Shown in pieces: positions 17,300 to 24,939 of a stretch of DNA of 64,000 bases. Each line of letters starts with the position of its first letter. Positions within the stretch are counted from its first letter, which is position 1. The stretch spans positions 1 through 64,000 of the forward strand of contig JALHDI010000022.1 in NCBI GenBank assembly GCA_022839045.1. The letters run 5' to 3'. A program made the position numbers and the translations under genes. The notes under the pieces are model-generated. The model worked only from the letters and a program-made list of their open reading frames with translations, made no database searches and was not told the DNA's origin. This stretch comes from Sporomusaceae bacterium (GTDB taxonomy: Bacteria > Bacillota_C > Negativicutes > Sporomusales_B > UBA7701).

Positions 17300-17803
17300 T
17301 TATTTTCCGGTAGGCGCCGGCCCGCCGCATTCGCCGGCCTCGCCCTTCATTATCGCCAGCCCGTGCTCCAGGGCCGGCAGGACGACTTCCAGGCACTCCT
17401 TGACTCCCTTGGGGCTGCCGGGAAGGTTGATGATGAGCGTGCGGCCACGGACGCCGGCCACCGCCCGCGACAGCATGGCCCGGGAGGTCACTTCCAGCGA
17501 TTTGGCCCGCATGGCTTCGGGAATCCCCGGCACCTGGCGGTCGATTACGGCCAGGGTGGCCTCGGGGGTGACGTCCCGCGGGCTAAGGCCGGTGCCGCCG
17601 GTGGTCAGGACGAGGTCGACCGCGAGCGCGTCGGCCATATTGACTATTTCCCTGCTGAGCGCCTCGCGCTCGTCGGGCACCACGACGTAGTGCTTGACTT
17701 CGCCGATGCCGGCCAGCATGGTAGCTATGGTCCGCCCGCTGACATCCTCGCGCTCGCCGCGGGAGCCTTTGTCGCTGGCGGTGATGATGCCGATGCTAAA
17801 CAT
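17300..17803 (-). CDS. mogA: Molybdopterin adenylyltransferase-like protein MogA/MoaB
   Basis: A 167-residue member of the MogA/MoaB family, which adenylates molybdopterin before metal insertion. Motifs are IGIITASDKGSRGEREDVSG, the molybdopterin-binding LVLTTGGTGLSPRDVTPEAT, and a C-terminal IINLPGSPKGVKECLEVVLPAL. It overlaps the MOSC gene start-to-stop by 8 nt and closes the moaA-moaD-moaC-MOSC-mogA operon. Confidence 0.92.
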   Translation of the reverse strand: MFSIGIITASDKGSRGEREDVSGRTIATMLAGIGEVKHYVVVPDEREALSREIVNMADALAVDLVLTTGGTGLSPRDVTPEATLAVIDRQVPGIPEAMRAKSLEVTSRAMLSRAVAGVRGRTLIINLPGSPKGVKECLEVVLPALEHGLAIMKGEAGECGGPAPTGK

Positions 17804-18239
17804 TTTCCGTCACCACCTCGAGAGTATCGCCGACCGCTACCAGTCCGCCGGCCAGCACGGTCGCGAAGATGCCTTCCTTGGGCATAACGCAGTCCCCGGC
17901 CTGGTAGTAGATGGCGCAGCGGGTATGGCATTCCTTGCCGATCTGGCTGACTTCCAGGAGCGCATCGCCGATCTTCAGGCGGGTACCGACCGGCAGCGAT
18001 ACGAGGGATATGCCCTTGGTGGTGATATTTTCCGCGAAGTCGCCAGGGCCTACGTCCAGCCCGGCCTGGCGCATCTTGTCGATGCTTTCCATGGCGAGCA
18101 GGCTGACCTGGCGATGGGCGAAGCCGGCGTGGGCGTCGCCTTCCAACCCCAGTCCCGGCAGCAGTTTGCCGCGGCCGACGTTGGTCTTGCGCTCGCCTTT
18201 GCTGGCGCTGGTACATACTGCGATGATTGTCCCTTGCAC
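17796..18239 (-). CDS. MOSC-domain protein
   Basis: A 147-residue stand-alone MOSC (Moco sulfurase C-terminal) domain. It reads MQGTIIAVCTSASKGERKTNVG, GLEGDAHAGFAHRQVSLLAMES, PGDFAENITTKGI and the conserved cysteine region IGKECHTRCAIYYQAGDCVM. The family handles sulfur or Moco transfer. The KxCHxxC cysteine is the usual conserved position. In this operon it probably serves sulfuration or handling of Moco for a molybdenum enzyme such as the hydroxylase at 42-46 kb. Confidence 0.88.
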   Translation of the reverse strand: MQGTIIAVCTSASKGERKTNVGRGKLLPGLGLEGDAHAGFAHRQVSLLAMESIDKMRQAGLDVGPGDFAENITTKGISLVSLPVGTRLKIGDALLEVSQIGKECHTRCAIYYQAGDCVMPKEGIFATVLAGGLVAVGDTLEVVTENV

Positions 18240-18249
18240 TTTTGTCCTC

Positions 18250-18732
18250 CTAGCCGCGCTCGCTCCGCACGTAATTGCCGCTCTTGCCGCCCGATTTGGC
18301 GGTCAGGCGGACGTATTCGACCACCATGCCCTTATCGACCGCCTTGGCCATGTCATATATGGTCAGGGCGGCGACGGACACGGCCGTCAAAGCTTCCATC
18401 TCCACGCCGGTCTTGCCGGTTGTTCTCACTGTGGCGACAATATCGATCGCGCTGGCCGCTTCGTCGACGGCGAAACCGATATCGACTCCGGTCAGCAGCA
18501 GGGGATGGCACATCGGGATAAGCTGCCAGGTCTGCTTGGCCGCCATGATGCCGGCTACCTGGGCCACGCCCAGGACGTCGCCTTTGCCGACCGCCTCTGC
18601 CTTGATGAGCGCGAGCGTGGCGGGCTGCATCTTGACCCGGCCCTCGGCCACCGCTTCGCGCTGCGTGTCGTCCTTGACCGATACGTCCACCATCCGCGCC
18701 CGGCCGGACTGATTGAAATGGGTTAGTTCCAC
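18250..18732 (-). CDS. moaC: Cyclic pyranopterin monophosphate synthase MoaC
   Basis: MoaC converts 3',8-cH2GTP, made by MoaA, into cyclic pyranopterin monophosphate. The 160-residue protein is standard length. It shows [20 protein letters not shown], the active-site segment [17 protein letters not shown], then [33 protein letters not shown] with the conserved catalytic lysine and ending in LxxKSGGKSG. It sits between the MoaD-like and MOSC genes. Confidence 0.96.
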   Translation of the reverse strand: MELTHFNQSGRARMVDVSVKDDTQREAVAEGRVKMQPATLALIKAEAVGKGDVLGVAQVAGIMAAKQTWQLIPMCHPLLLTGVDIGFAVDEAASAIDIVATVRTTGKTGVEMEALTAVSVAALTIYDMAKAVDKGMVVEYVRLTAKSGGKSGNYVRSERG

Positions 18733-18755
18733 TCCTGGCCCCTTCCTTCGGCGGA

Positions 18756-19001
18756 TCAGGCTTTGGTGGCGAAATCGCGGGGGAATAGCTCCACCCGGTC
18801 GCCGTCGAACAGCACCCGCTCCGGATTGCTGTCGTTGCCGTTAACCGCCGCCAGTTTTATCTCGTCGGTGTCGATCTCCAACTCGGAGAGAAGTTCGCCC
18901 AAGGAAATACCGTCCGGAACGTCGACGGCCACCATGCCGGTATCCGAGCCCGACGGCCGGTAGCGCCTGAGCGACGCATATAAGCGCACTTCGATAACCA
19001 A
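18756..19001 (-). CDS. MoaD/ThiS-like beta-grasp protein without C-terminal Gly-Gly
   Basis: An 81-residue ubiquitin-like protein: [49 protein letters not shown], then [18 protein letters not shown]. The position in the operon and the fold pattern are those of the MoaD small subunit of molybdopterin synthase. The chain ends FATKA instead of the Gly-Gly tail needed for adenylation and thiocarboxylation. Either it works differently, is processed, or another MoaD exists elsewhere. The start is ATG, directly downstream of a short AT-rich gap after moaA. Confidence 0.8.
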   Translation of the reverse strand: MVIEVRLYASLRRYRPSGSDTGMVAVDVPDGISLGELLSELEIDTDEIKLAAVNGNDSNPERVLFDGDRVELFPRDFATKA

Positions 19002-19113
19002 ACCTGCCCCACACCTTCCCTGTATGCATTCGGTCTTACAAGGCTACGTATAATATTCGGGCAGTTCGGTCAAACTCCTGCCATGTTTTTCCAAATATTG
19101 TAAACAGAATTCT

Positions 19114-20094
19114 TTACCCGCCGATCTGCGACATACGGCGCCCGAAGCCGGGGTAGCCGCTGGTGCGGCAAAGGGAGTGACCTTGGGGCTTGGCGCGGAT
19201 GGCGGCGGCGAAAAGCTCGGCCAGGTCGGCGTCGCTGGCACCGGCTCTGAGCGGTGTCCTGACGTCGATTTCCTGGTCGCTCAGCAGGCAAGGGCGGAGC
19301 CGGCCGTCGGCGGTCAGCCTGAGGCGGTTGCAGGCGTTGCAGAAATGTTCGGAGATCGGCGTGATGAAACCGAAGGTCCCCAGCGACTTGGGAAGCCGCC
19401 AGTAGCGGGCCGGACCGTTGCCTTTGATGGCCGCCGGCTCCAACCGCCCGTGACCGGCTTCCTCCAGCAGGCGTTTCACGGCGGCGATGTCGGGACCCGA
19501 CCCGAGACCGCCTCGGCCGCCCAGCGGCATACGCTCGATGAAGCGCACCGCGATGGGGTAACGGTGGACCTGGTCGATGAAGAAGGCCAGGTCGGCGGTG
19601 CTCAGGGCTTCGGTCAGCACGACGTTGAGCTTGACGGGCGTGAGGCCTGCTTCGAGGGCGCTCCTTACCCCCTGCAGGGTGTCTTCGACGCGGCCGCAGT
19701 AGGTCACTTTGGCGAACCTGGCCGGATCGACGGTATCGAGGCTGATGTTGACCCGGTCGAGGCCGGCCGCCTTCAGCGCGGCGGCATACTGAGGCAGCAG
19801 GCTGCCGTTGGTCGTCAGCGACAGGTCTTCGATCGTCCCAAGTTTCTTGACGGCGGCGACGAATTCGACGATGCCCTTGCGTACGAGGGGCTCACCGCCT
19901 GTCAGCCGCACGTTCCTGATGCCTTCGCGGCTGAAAACGGCGATAAGGCGCAACAGTTCCTCGTAGGTGAGAATTTCAGCGTGGGGCAGCCATTTTACAC
20001 CCCGCGGCGGCAGGCAATAAGCGCAGCGGAAGTTGCAGCGGTCGGTGACCGACACTCTGAGGTAATGAATCGCCCGATCATGGCCGTCGTGCAT
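19114..20094 (-). CDS. moaA: GTP 3',8-cyclase MoaA
   Basis: MoaA is a radical-SAM enzyme that cyclises GTP in the first step of molybdopterin synthesis. I use ATG 20094 (MHDGHDRAIHYLRVSVTDR) with AAAGGTGG upstream; an ATG at 20115 is possible. The N-terminal cluster motif is CNFRCAYC (CX3CX2C), and the SAM-binding segment is RLTGGEPLVRKG. The C-terminal cluster cysteines are in FCNACNRLRLTADGRLRPCL. The C-terminus ends SQIGG, the Gly-Gly tail required in MoaA. It is the first gene of the Moco operon. Confidence 0.95.
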   Translation of the reverse strand: MHDGHDRAIHYLRVSVTDRCNFRCAYCLPPRGVKWLPHAEILTYEELLRLIAVFSREGIRNVRLTGGEPLVRKGIVEFVAAVKKLGTIEDLSLTTNGSLLPQYAAALKAAGLDRVNISLDTVDPARFAKVTYCGRVEDTLQGVRSALEAGLTPVKLNVVLTEALSTADLAFFIDQVHRYPIAVRFIERMPLGGRGGLGSGPDIAAVKRLLEEAGHGRLEPAAIKGNGPARYWRLPKSLGTFGFITPISEHFCNACNRLRLTADGRLRPCLLSDQEIDVRTPLRAGASDADLAELFAAAIRAKPQGHSLCRTSGYPGFGRRMSQIGG

Positions 20095-20302
20095 TGCCAC
20101 GCCACCTTTCGTCATCCCCTCACGGGGGCCGTAGGTAGAGTATTCGCCGCCCCCGCCCGATAACCTGCCGCGGCGGCGGATGAAAACGAAACATTGAAAT
20201 CATACCTGAAGGCGGGAGGTTTTTTTCGCAGGAGCGATAATATTATTACTGGATATTATTTGCAGAACCGACGAGAGAAACTATAAGCGAGGAGGTATTG
20301 CG

Positions 20303-20974
20303 ATGAAGACCCTAAAATATCTCGGTCATGCCTGTTTTCTTCTTTCCGACGAGCGGACGTCGCTCGTCTTCGACCCGTTCCTTTCCGACAACCCCTGCGC
20401 GGCCGCGACGGCGGACGATATCGCCTGCCAGTACGTACTGCCCTCCCACGGCCATGCCGACCACCTCGGCGATACGGTGAAGATCGCCAAGCGCACGGGG
20501 GCCACCGTAGTGTCCACCGCCGAGATGGCCGGGTTGTGCGGGGGGCAGGGCTGCAAGGCGCACGCCATGCACCTCGGGGGCAAGCATGCCTTCGATTTCG
20601 GCTACATCCGCCTGACCCTCGCCTTCCACGGCGCCGGCGTCCCGGGAGGCCACGCCTGCGGCTTCGTGGTCAATTTCGGCGGCACGACCGTGTACCACGC
20701 CGGCGATACCGCGCTGTTCGGCGACATGGCCCTTCTCGGCCGGCTGGAGAAGATCGACTACGCTCTGCTGCCGATTGGCGACAACTTCACCATGGGGCCG
20801 GCGGACGCCGTCGAGGCCGTAGCCATGCTCAAACCGCGCTTTGTCGTACCGATGCATTACAACACCTGGCCGGTTATCGCCCAGGACCCGCAGGAATTCA
20901 AGCGGGATGTGGAAAAACGCCTGGGTATTCCGGTGCTGGTCGCCAAACCGGGCGATACACTGAATCTCGAGTAG
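20303..20974 (+). CDS. UPF0173 metal-dependent hydrolase (YtkL-like)
   Basis: A 223-residue metallo-beta-lactamase-fold hydrolase of the UPF0173 family. It starts at ATG 20303 with GGAGG upstream. Motifs are MKTLKYLGHACFLLSDER, LPSHGHADHLGDTVKIAK (HxHxDH type), YHAGDTALFGDM, YALLPIGDNFTMGPADAV and VVPMHYNTWPVI. The physiological substrate is unknown for the family. It is monocistronic between the divergent moaA and a terminator. Confidence 0.92.
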   Translation: MKTLKYLGHACFLLSDERTSLVFDPFLSDNPCAAATADDIACQYVLPSHGHADHLGDTVKIAKRTGATVVSTAEMAGLCGGQGCKAHAMHLGGKHAFDFGYIRLTLAFHGAGVPGGHACGFVVNFGGTTVYHAGDTALFGDMALLGRLEKIDYALLPIGDNFTMGPADAVEAVAMLKPRFVVPMHYNTWPVIAQDPQEFKRDVEKRLGIPVLVAKPGDTLNLE

Positions 20975-20981
20975 CGCAAGG

Positions 20982-21016
20982 AAAGATCCCGGCACACATC
21001 TGCCGGGATCTTTTTT
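20982..21016 (+). terminator. Rho-independent terminator after UPF0173 gene
   Basis: Arms AAAGATCCCGGCA and TGCCGGGATCTTT, followed by a T run. Confidence 0.9.
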
Positions 21017-21137
21017 GTTTCTTCATGTGAATCTATTATCAATTACCGCCTGAAAACAGATGCCCGGGCGGTTTTCGCGCCCTCCACAGCCCCCGCAAAA
21101 CGTCAAAATGTTACAAGAATATCATACTCCGGTAAAT

Positions 21138-21213
21138 AAGTAAGTTAATAACGTAACTATTCCGCGGTAAGTAAGTTAATAACGTAACATTTTATAAGTT
21201 AATTATTTAACTT
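21138..21213 (+). promoter_or_regulatory. Operator array: two identical 20-nt repeats plus a related perfect palindrome
   Basis: AAGTAAGTTAATAACGTAAC occurs at 21138-21157 and again at 21169-21188, 31 nt apart (about three helical turns). Each contains the imperfect palindrome GTTAATAACGTAAC. A third related site, AAGTTAATTATTTAACTT (21196-21213), is a perfect palindrome and lies 11 nt before the -35 box. The half-site resembles TTGTTAA/TTAACAA (clostridial Rex type) but is not identical. The regulator is unknown. Confidence 0.75.
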
Positions 21214-21224
21214 GGCGGTATTTA

Positions 21225-21253
21225 TTGATTTTATTAAATTAGGCTGTTATACT
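21225..21253 (+). promoter_or_regulatory. Sigma-A promoter for small cysteine-rich protein
   Basis: -35 TTGATT (21225-21230), 17-nt spacer, -10 TATACT (21248-21253). It is placed directly after the operator array and 33 nt before the start codon. Confidence 0.75.
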
Positions 21254-21285
21254 TTAATCAAGAAGTGAAAGGAGGGTGTTTTTTC

Positions 21286-21396
21286 ATGTACGACTGTAAT
21301 GCCTTCTGTCTCGGGCCGGGCTGCGAAAACTGGACCGCGTGCGAGAAGTGGCATGGCGAAAACACCGCTTCCCGTCAACCGCAGCCGGAAAATTGA
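21286..21396 (+). CDS. 36-residue cysteine-rich small protein
   Basis: A short reading frame with all signs of a real gene: promoter, strong ribosome site GAAAGGAGGGTG, ATG 21286, TGA at 21394-21396 and a terminator 20 nt later. The product starts MYDCNAFCLGPGCENWTACE and ends QPQPEN. It has four cysteines in the first 19 residues (spacing C-X3-C-X4-C-X5-C), no signal peptide and no hydrophobic segment. It may bind metal or an Fe-S cluster, or serve as a redox-sensitive regulator. I do not recognise the family. Confidence 0.75.
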   Translation: MYDCNAFCLGPGCENWTACEKWHGENTASRQPQPEN

Positions 21397-21417
21397 ACGC
21401 GTTTAGATAGCCCCAAA

Positions 21418-21445
21418 AACCCCGCCGGGAACCCGGCGGGGTTTA
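21418..21445 (+). terminator. Terminator between small protein gene and addA
   Basis: 12-bp arms AACCCCGCCGGG and CCCGGCGGGGTT, then TTATCT. Usable by both the small gene (plus) and addA (minus). Confidence 0.85.
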
Positions 21446-21459
21446 TCTGTCCCTCCCTA

Positions 21460-24400
21460 TTACGGTCTGTAGCCGCCGCACAGCACGCGGTAGCCGCAGT
21501 GCGGGCACCAGGCCGTGTTGACGGTGAAGTCTTCTTCGCGGTCGTTGCCGCGGATGTGGCGGCACACCGTTACCAGTTCGGCCGTTGCCGCCGCCCGCGT
21601 CGCTTCGTCCACCGGTACCGCTACGGTGACGTCGGGCCGTAGGAAGTGGAGCCGGGCGTCTTTCACGGTCCCCCGCCCGGCCGCTTCGGCCGCCATGGCA
21701 TAGAGCGCGAGCTGGAGGGCGTATTCGTCCGCTTTGCCGGCCGCCTCGCGGGCGGTTACCTTGTCGGTCTTGTAGTCGACGATGCCGAAGCTGCCGTCCC
21801 GGTAGTCGAGCAGGCAGTCGACGCGGCCGGCGAAGGCGTAGGGGGGCTGCCCGTCGGGGTCGGGGAGGTGAAAGGCGAACTGCCACTCCCGGCGCACGGG
21901 ATGGGCGGAAATTTCCCGGAAAAGGTCGCCGGCCGTGTAGCGGGCCAGCAGCGGCCGCACTTCGGCCATGGCCGCCCGGCGCCAGCGGAGGGGGGCTTTT
22001 TCCGCCGCCGCCCTGACCAGCCACTCGTCGGCCGGCAGGCCGGGGTCGGCCAGCTCCAAAGAACGGTGGAGGACATCGCCGATGATCCGCCCCGGCGGCC
22101 TGGCGGGGTCGGCCCGGAAGGGCGCCGGGGCGGCCGGTTCCGGCAGGACGGCGACGAAGCCGTAATAGAAGGAGCGTGGGCAGAGCCGGAATTTGCCGAT
22201 GGCGCTGACGGTGAAGACGGTCTCCGGGCGCACGGGCGGCAGGGCGGCGATCCGCCCGGCAAGCCCCGCGAGCCAGCCGTCTGTCACGGTGTCGGCCGCG
22301 GCCCCGCCCAGGGCAGCGCAGGGCGGCGACGGTGGCGGCGGCAAATGGCCGGCGCTGACCGCGATGGCGGCTTTGTCGACCGCCAGCCGCTCGGGGAGGG
22401 CGGCGAGGTCGCCGAAGCCGTAAACCTTGCCGAGCCAGCCCAGCCACGTGCCGAGCGCGGTGAAATCCTTGCCGGCGGTCACCTTGTTGCCCGCGGCCGA
22501 CAGGACAAGATAATCCTTGGCGCGGGTAAAGGCCACGTACAGCACCCGTTTGAGTTCGAGCAGGGAAAGCTTCTTTTCCCGGGCGGCGACCGCCTCGTGT
22601 ACGGAGGTTGCGGCGAGTTCGCCGCCGGCCCCCGGTACCTTCAGCCCCAGTTCGTGACCGGCGCTGAACAGGACGGGGCCGGTTTCGTCCCGGAAACGGC
22701 GGTGAAGGTCGGGGAGGAAAACGACGGGGAACTCCAGTCCTTTGGCCTTGTGGATGGTCATCAGCTTGACGGTGTCGCCGCCCTCGCTCTCGACCTGGGC
22801 TTCGCTTTCGCGGACCTCGCCGGCGACAAGCTTGGCGACGTAGCGCAGGAAGTCGCCGAGGGTGGCGGCCCCTTTGCTCTCGAAGGCGTCGGCTACGGCC
22901 GCCAGCTTGAGGAGGTTGGCGTATTTCTGCTGGCCCATGAACTGGGTGAGGACGAAGTTCAGGTAGCCTGTTTCGTCGAGAGCGAGACGGATGAGGCGGG
23001 AAACGCCGACCGCCCCGCGCAAGCCGCGGAGGCCGGCGATGATCCGCCAGGCTCTCGCGGCGGCCCGGCGCTGCTCTGCCGGCAGTCCGGCGACGGAGGC
23101 GTAGCGCTCAAGCCCCTGCCACAGGCTCTCACCGCCCTTCTTCAGCGCCAGCAGGGCGGCGTCGGAGAGCAGGAAGAGGGGCGAACGCAGCACCCCGGCG
23201 AGGGCCGTTTCGTTGCCGCGGTTGTCGACCACCTGCAGGAGATTGAGGATATCGACGATTTCCTGGCGGTGATAGAAGCCCCGGCCGCCGACCACGTAGT
23301 AGGGGATGCCGGAGGTCTGCAGCGCGGCGGCGTAGGTGTCGAGGTCGGTGACGGTGCGGAAGAGGACGGCGATGTCGCCGTAGCTAACCGGCCGCGGCAC
23401 AGCGTCCCTGTCGATGAGCGCTTCGTGGCCGGCCACCATCGCGCCGATCCGCCGGGCGACGGCCGCGGCCTCCGCTTTTCTCGGGTCGCCGGCCTCCCCG
23501 TTCCCGACGATGGCCAGGAACTCGGCGCGAGCCCCCCCGGCTTGGTCGTCGCAGCGGAAGGCGCCCAGGGGCTGGAAGGGGATGATGTCCTCGGCGGTGC
23601 CCATGACGGCGGCGAAGCATTCGTTGAAGAGGGTCAGCAGGCTGTCGAGGGAGCGGAAGTTGACGTCGAGGTCGATGATTTCGCCGCCGCCCGCCTCGAT
23701 GTCGCCGCGGACGCGGGCGAAAACGGCCACGTCGGCACCGCGGAAACGGTAGATGGATTGCTTGGGATCGCCGACGACGAACAGTTTGCCGCCCCGCAGC
23801 TTTTCGGCGTCGCCGCCGGCCACGAGGTAGACGATCTGGCGCTGCAGGTCGTTGGTGTCCTGGAATTCGTCCACCATTATGTAGCGGATGCGGCTCAGGT
23901 ATCTTTGCCTGACCGCCGGATACTCTGTCAGGAGGCGGGCGGTGCGGACTTCGAGGTCGGTGAAGGTGAGCACCCGCTGCTCGCGCTTGTGCGCGGCCAG
24001 GACGGCGTCGAGCGCCGTCAGCAGGCGGCAGAAATCGGGGATGAGGCCGAGGGCGGCCCGGTCGCAGGGCACCTGGCGCAGGCGCCTGAGCGTTTCCCTG
24101 ATGGCGGCGACGATATCCCGGTCCCCGGACCGGCGGTCGAGGCTGTCGAGGTAGTCGCGCAGCACGGCGTCGGCGGCGGCGTTTTCGTCGGCGGCGGCGA
24201 TGGCGGCCGCGACTTTCGGCCAGTCGCGGGCCAGCCTGTCCACGCGGGCGAATTGGGCCCCCGTTTTTTTGAGGTTGTCTTTGTAGGCGATGAGTTCGCC
24301 GCACAGCGCCGCGAGGTCGTCTTTGAGGCCGGCGGCGGCGGTGACCGCCTGTCGGTAGGGCGCGGCCAGCCGTTCGGGCAGGCTGTCGTCGAACAGGCCG

Positions 24401-24939
24401 GCGGCGGCGATTTTATCGTAGAGGTCGGGCACGACGGCGGTGAGGAGCGCCTTGTCGTAGGCGAGGAGGAGGTTATCGAGCCACGGGGCGCCCTCGGCCA
24501 GCGCGGCGGCGAATACTTCCGCCAGCGCCTTTTCCGTGAGGAGGGCGGTTTCCGCTTCGTCAAGCACCGCGAAGTTGGGGTCGAGCGCGGCTTCGACGGG
24601 ATTTTCGCGCAGTACGCGGGCGCAGAAGCTGTGAAAGGTACCGATGGGGGCGTACTCGAGTTCGCCGAGCACCGCGCGCCACCGGCGTCCGTCTTCGCCG
24701 TCGGCGGCCGCGGCCAGTTCCGAGGCCCGTTTGCGGATGCGTTCCTTCATCTCCTTGGCCGCCTTGTTGGTGAAGGTGATGGCCAGTATACCGTCGCACG
24801 CGGCCTTGTCGTGGGCGAGGATGTTGAGGTAGCGTTCGACGAGGACGCGGGTCTTGCCGGCTCCCGCGCCCGCGGATACGGCGACGTTGGCGTCCAGGGC
24901 CCCGATGGCGGCTTGCTGGGCGGGGGTGAATTCAGCCAT
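21460..24939 (-). CDS. addA: ATP-dependent helicase/nuclease subunit A (AddA)
   Basis: AddA is the helicase and 3'-strand nuclease subunit of AddAB, which resects double-strand breaks for RecA repair. I start at ATG 24939 (MAEFTPAQQAAIGALDANVA), which overlaps the addB stop by 8 nt and has GGAGGTGAG upstream. The UvrD-type Walker A is VSAGAGAGKTRVLVERYL. Motif Ia is LAITFTNKAAKEM, motif II is YIMVDEFQDTNDLQ, and motif V/VI regions include VKLMTIHKAKGLEFPVVF and VLYVAFTRAKDYLVLSA. The C-terminal RecB-like nuclease is visible as AGRVDCLLDYRDGSFGIVDYKTDK. About 1159 residues, slightly shorter than B. subtilis AddA (about 1230). Confidence 0.95.
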   Translation of the reverse strand: MAEFTPAQQAAIGALDANVAVSAGAGAGKTRVLVERYLNILAHDKAACDGILAITFTNKAAKEMKERIRKRASELAAAADGEDGRRWRAVLGELEYAPIGTFHSFCARVLRENPVEAALDPNFAVLDEAETALLTEKALAEVFAAALAEGAPWLDNLLLAYDKALLTAVVPDLYDKIAAAGLFDDSLPERLAAPYRQAVTAAAGLKDDLAALCGELIAYKDNLKKTGAQFARVDRLARDWPKVAAAIAAADENAAADAVLRDYLDSLDRRSGDRDIVAAIRETLRRLRQVPCDRAALGLIPDFCRLLTALDAVLAAHKREQRVLTFTDLEVRTARLLTEYPAVRQRYLSRIRYIMVDEFQDTNDLQRQIVYLVAGGDAEKLRGGKLFVVGDPKQSIYRFRGADVAVFARVRGDIEAGGGEIIDLDVNFRSLDSLLTLFNECFAAVMGTAEDIIPFQPLGAFRCDDQAGGARAEFLAIVGNGEAGDPRKAEAAAVARRIGAMVAGHEALIDRDAVPRPVSYGDIAVLFRTVTDLDTYAAALQTSGIPYYVVGGRGFYHRQEIVDILNLLQVVDNRGNETALAGVLRSPLFLLSDAALLALKKGGESLWQGLERYASVAGLPAEQRRAAARAWRIIAGLRGLRGAVGVSRLIRLALDETGYLNFVLTQFMGQQKYANLLKLAAVADAFESKGAATLGDFLRYVAKLVAGEVRESEAQVESEGGDTVKLMTIHKAKGLEFPVVFLPDLHRRFRDETGPVLFSAGHELGLKVPGAGGELAATSVHEAVAAREKKLSLLELKRVLYVAFTRAKDYLVLSAAGNKVTAGKDFTALGTWLGWLGKVYGFGDLAALPERLAVDKAAIAVSAGHLPPPPSPPCAALGGAAADTVTDGWLAGLAGRIAALPPVRPETVFTVSAIGKFRLCPRSFYYGFVAVLPEPAAPAPFRADPARPPGRIIGDVLHRSLELADPGLPADEWLVRAAAEKAPLRWRRAAMAEVRPLLARYTAGDLFREISAHPVRREWQFAFHLPDPDGQPPYAFAGRVDCLLDYRDGSFGIVDYKTDKVTAREAAGKADEYALQLALYAMAAEAAGRGTVKDARLHFLRPDVTVAVPVDEATRAAATAELVTVCRHIRGNDREEDFTVNTAWCPHCGYRVLCGGYRP

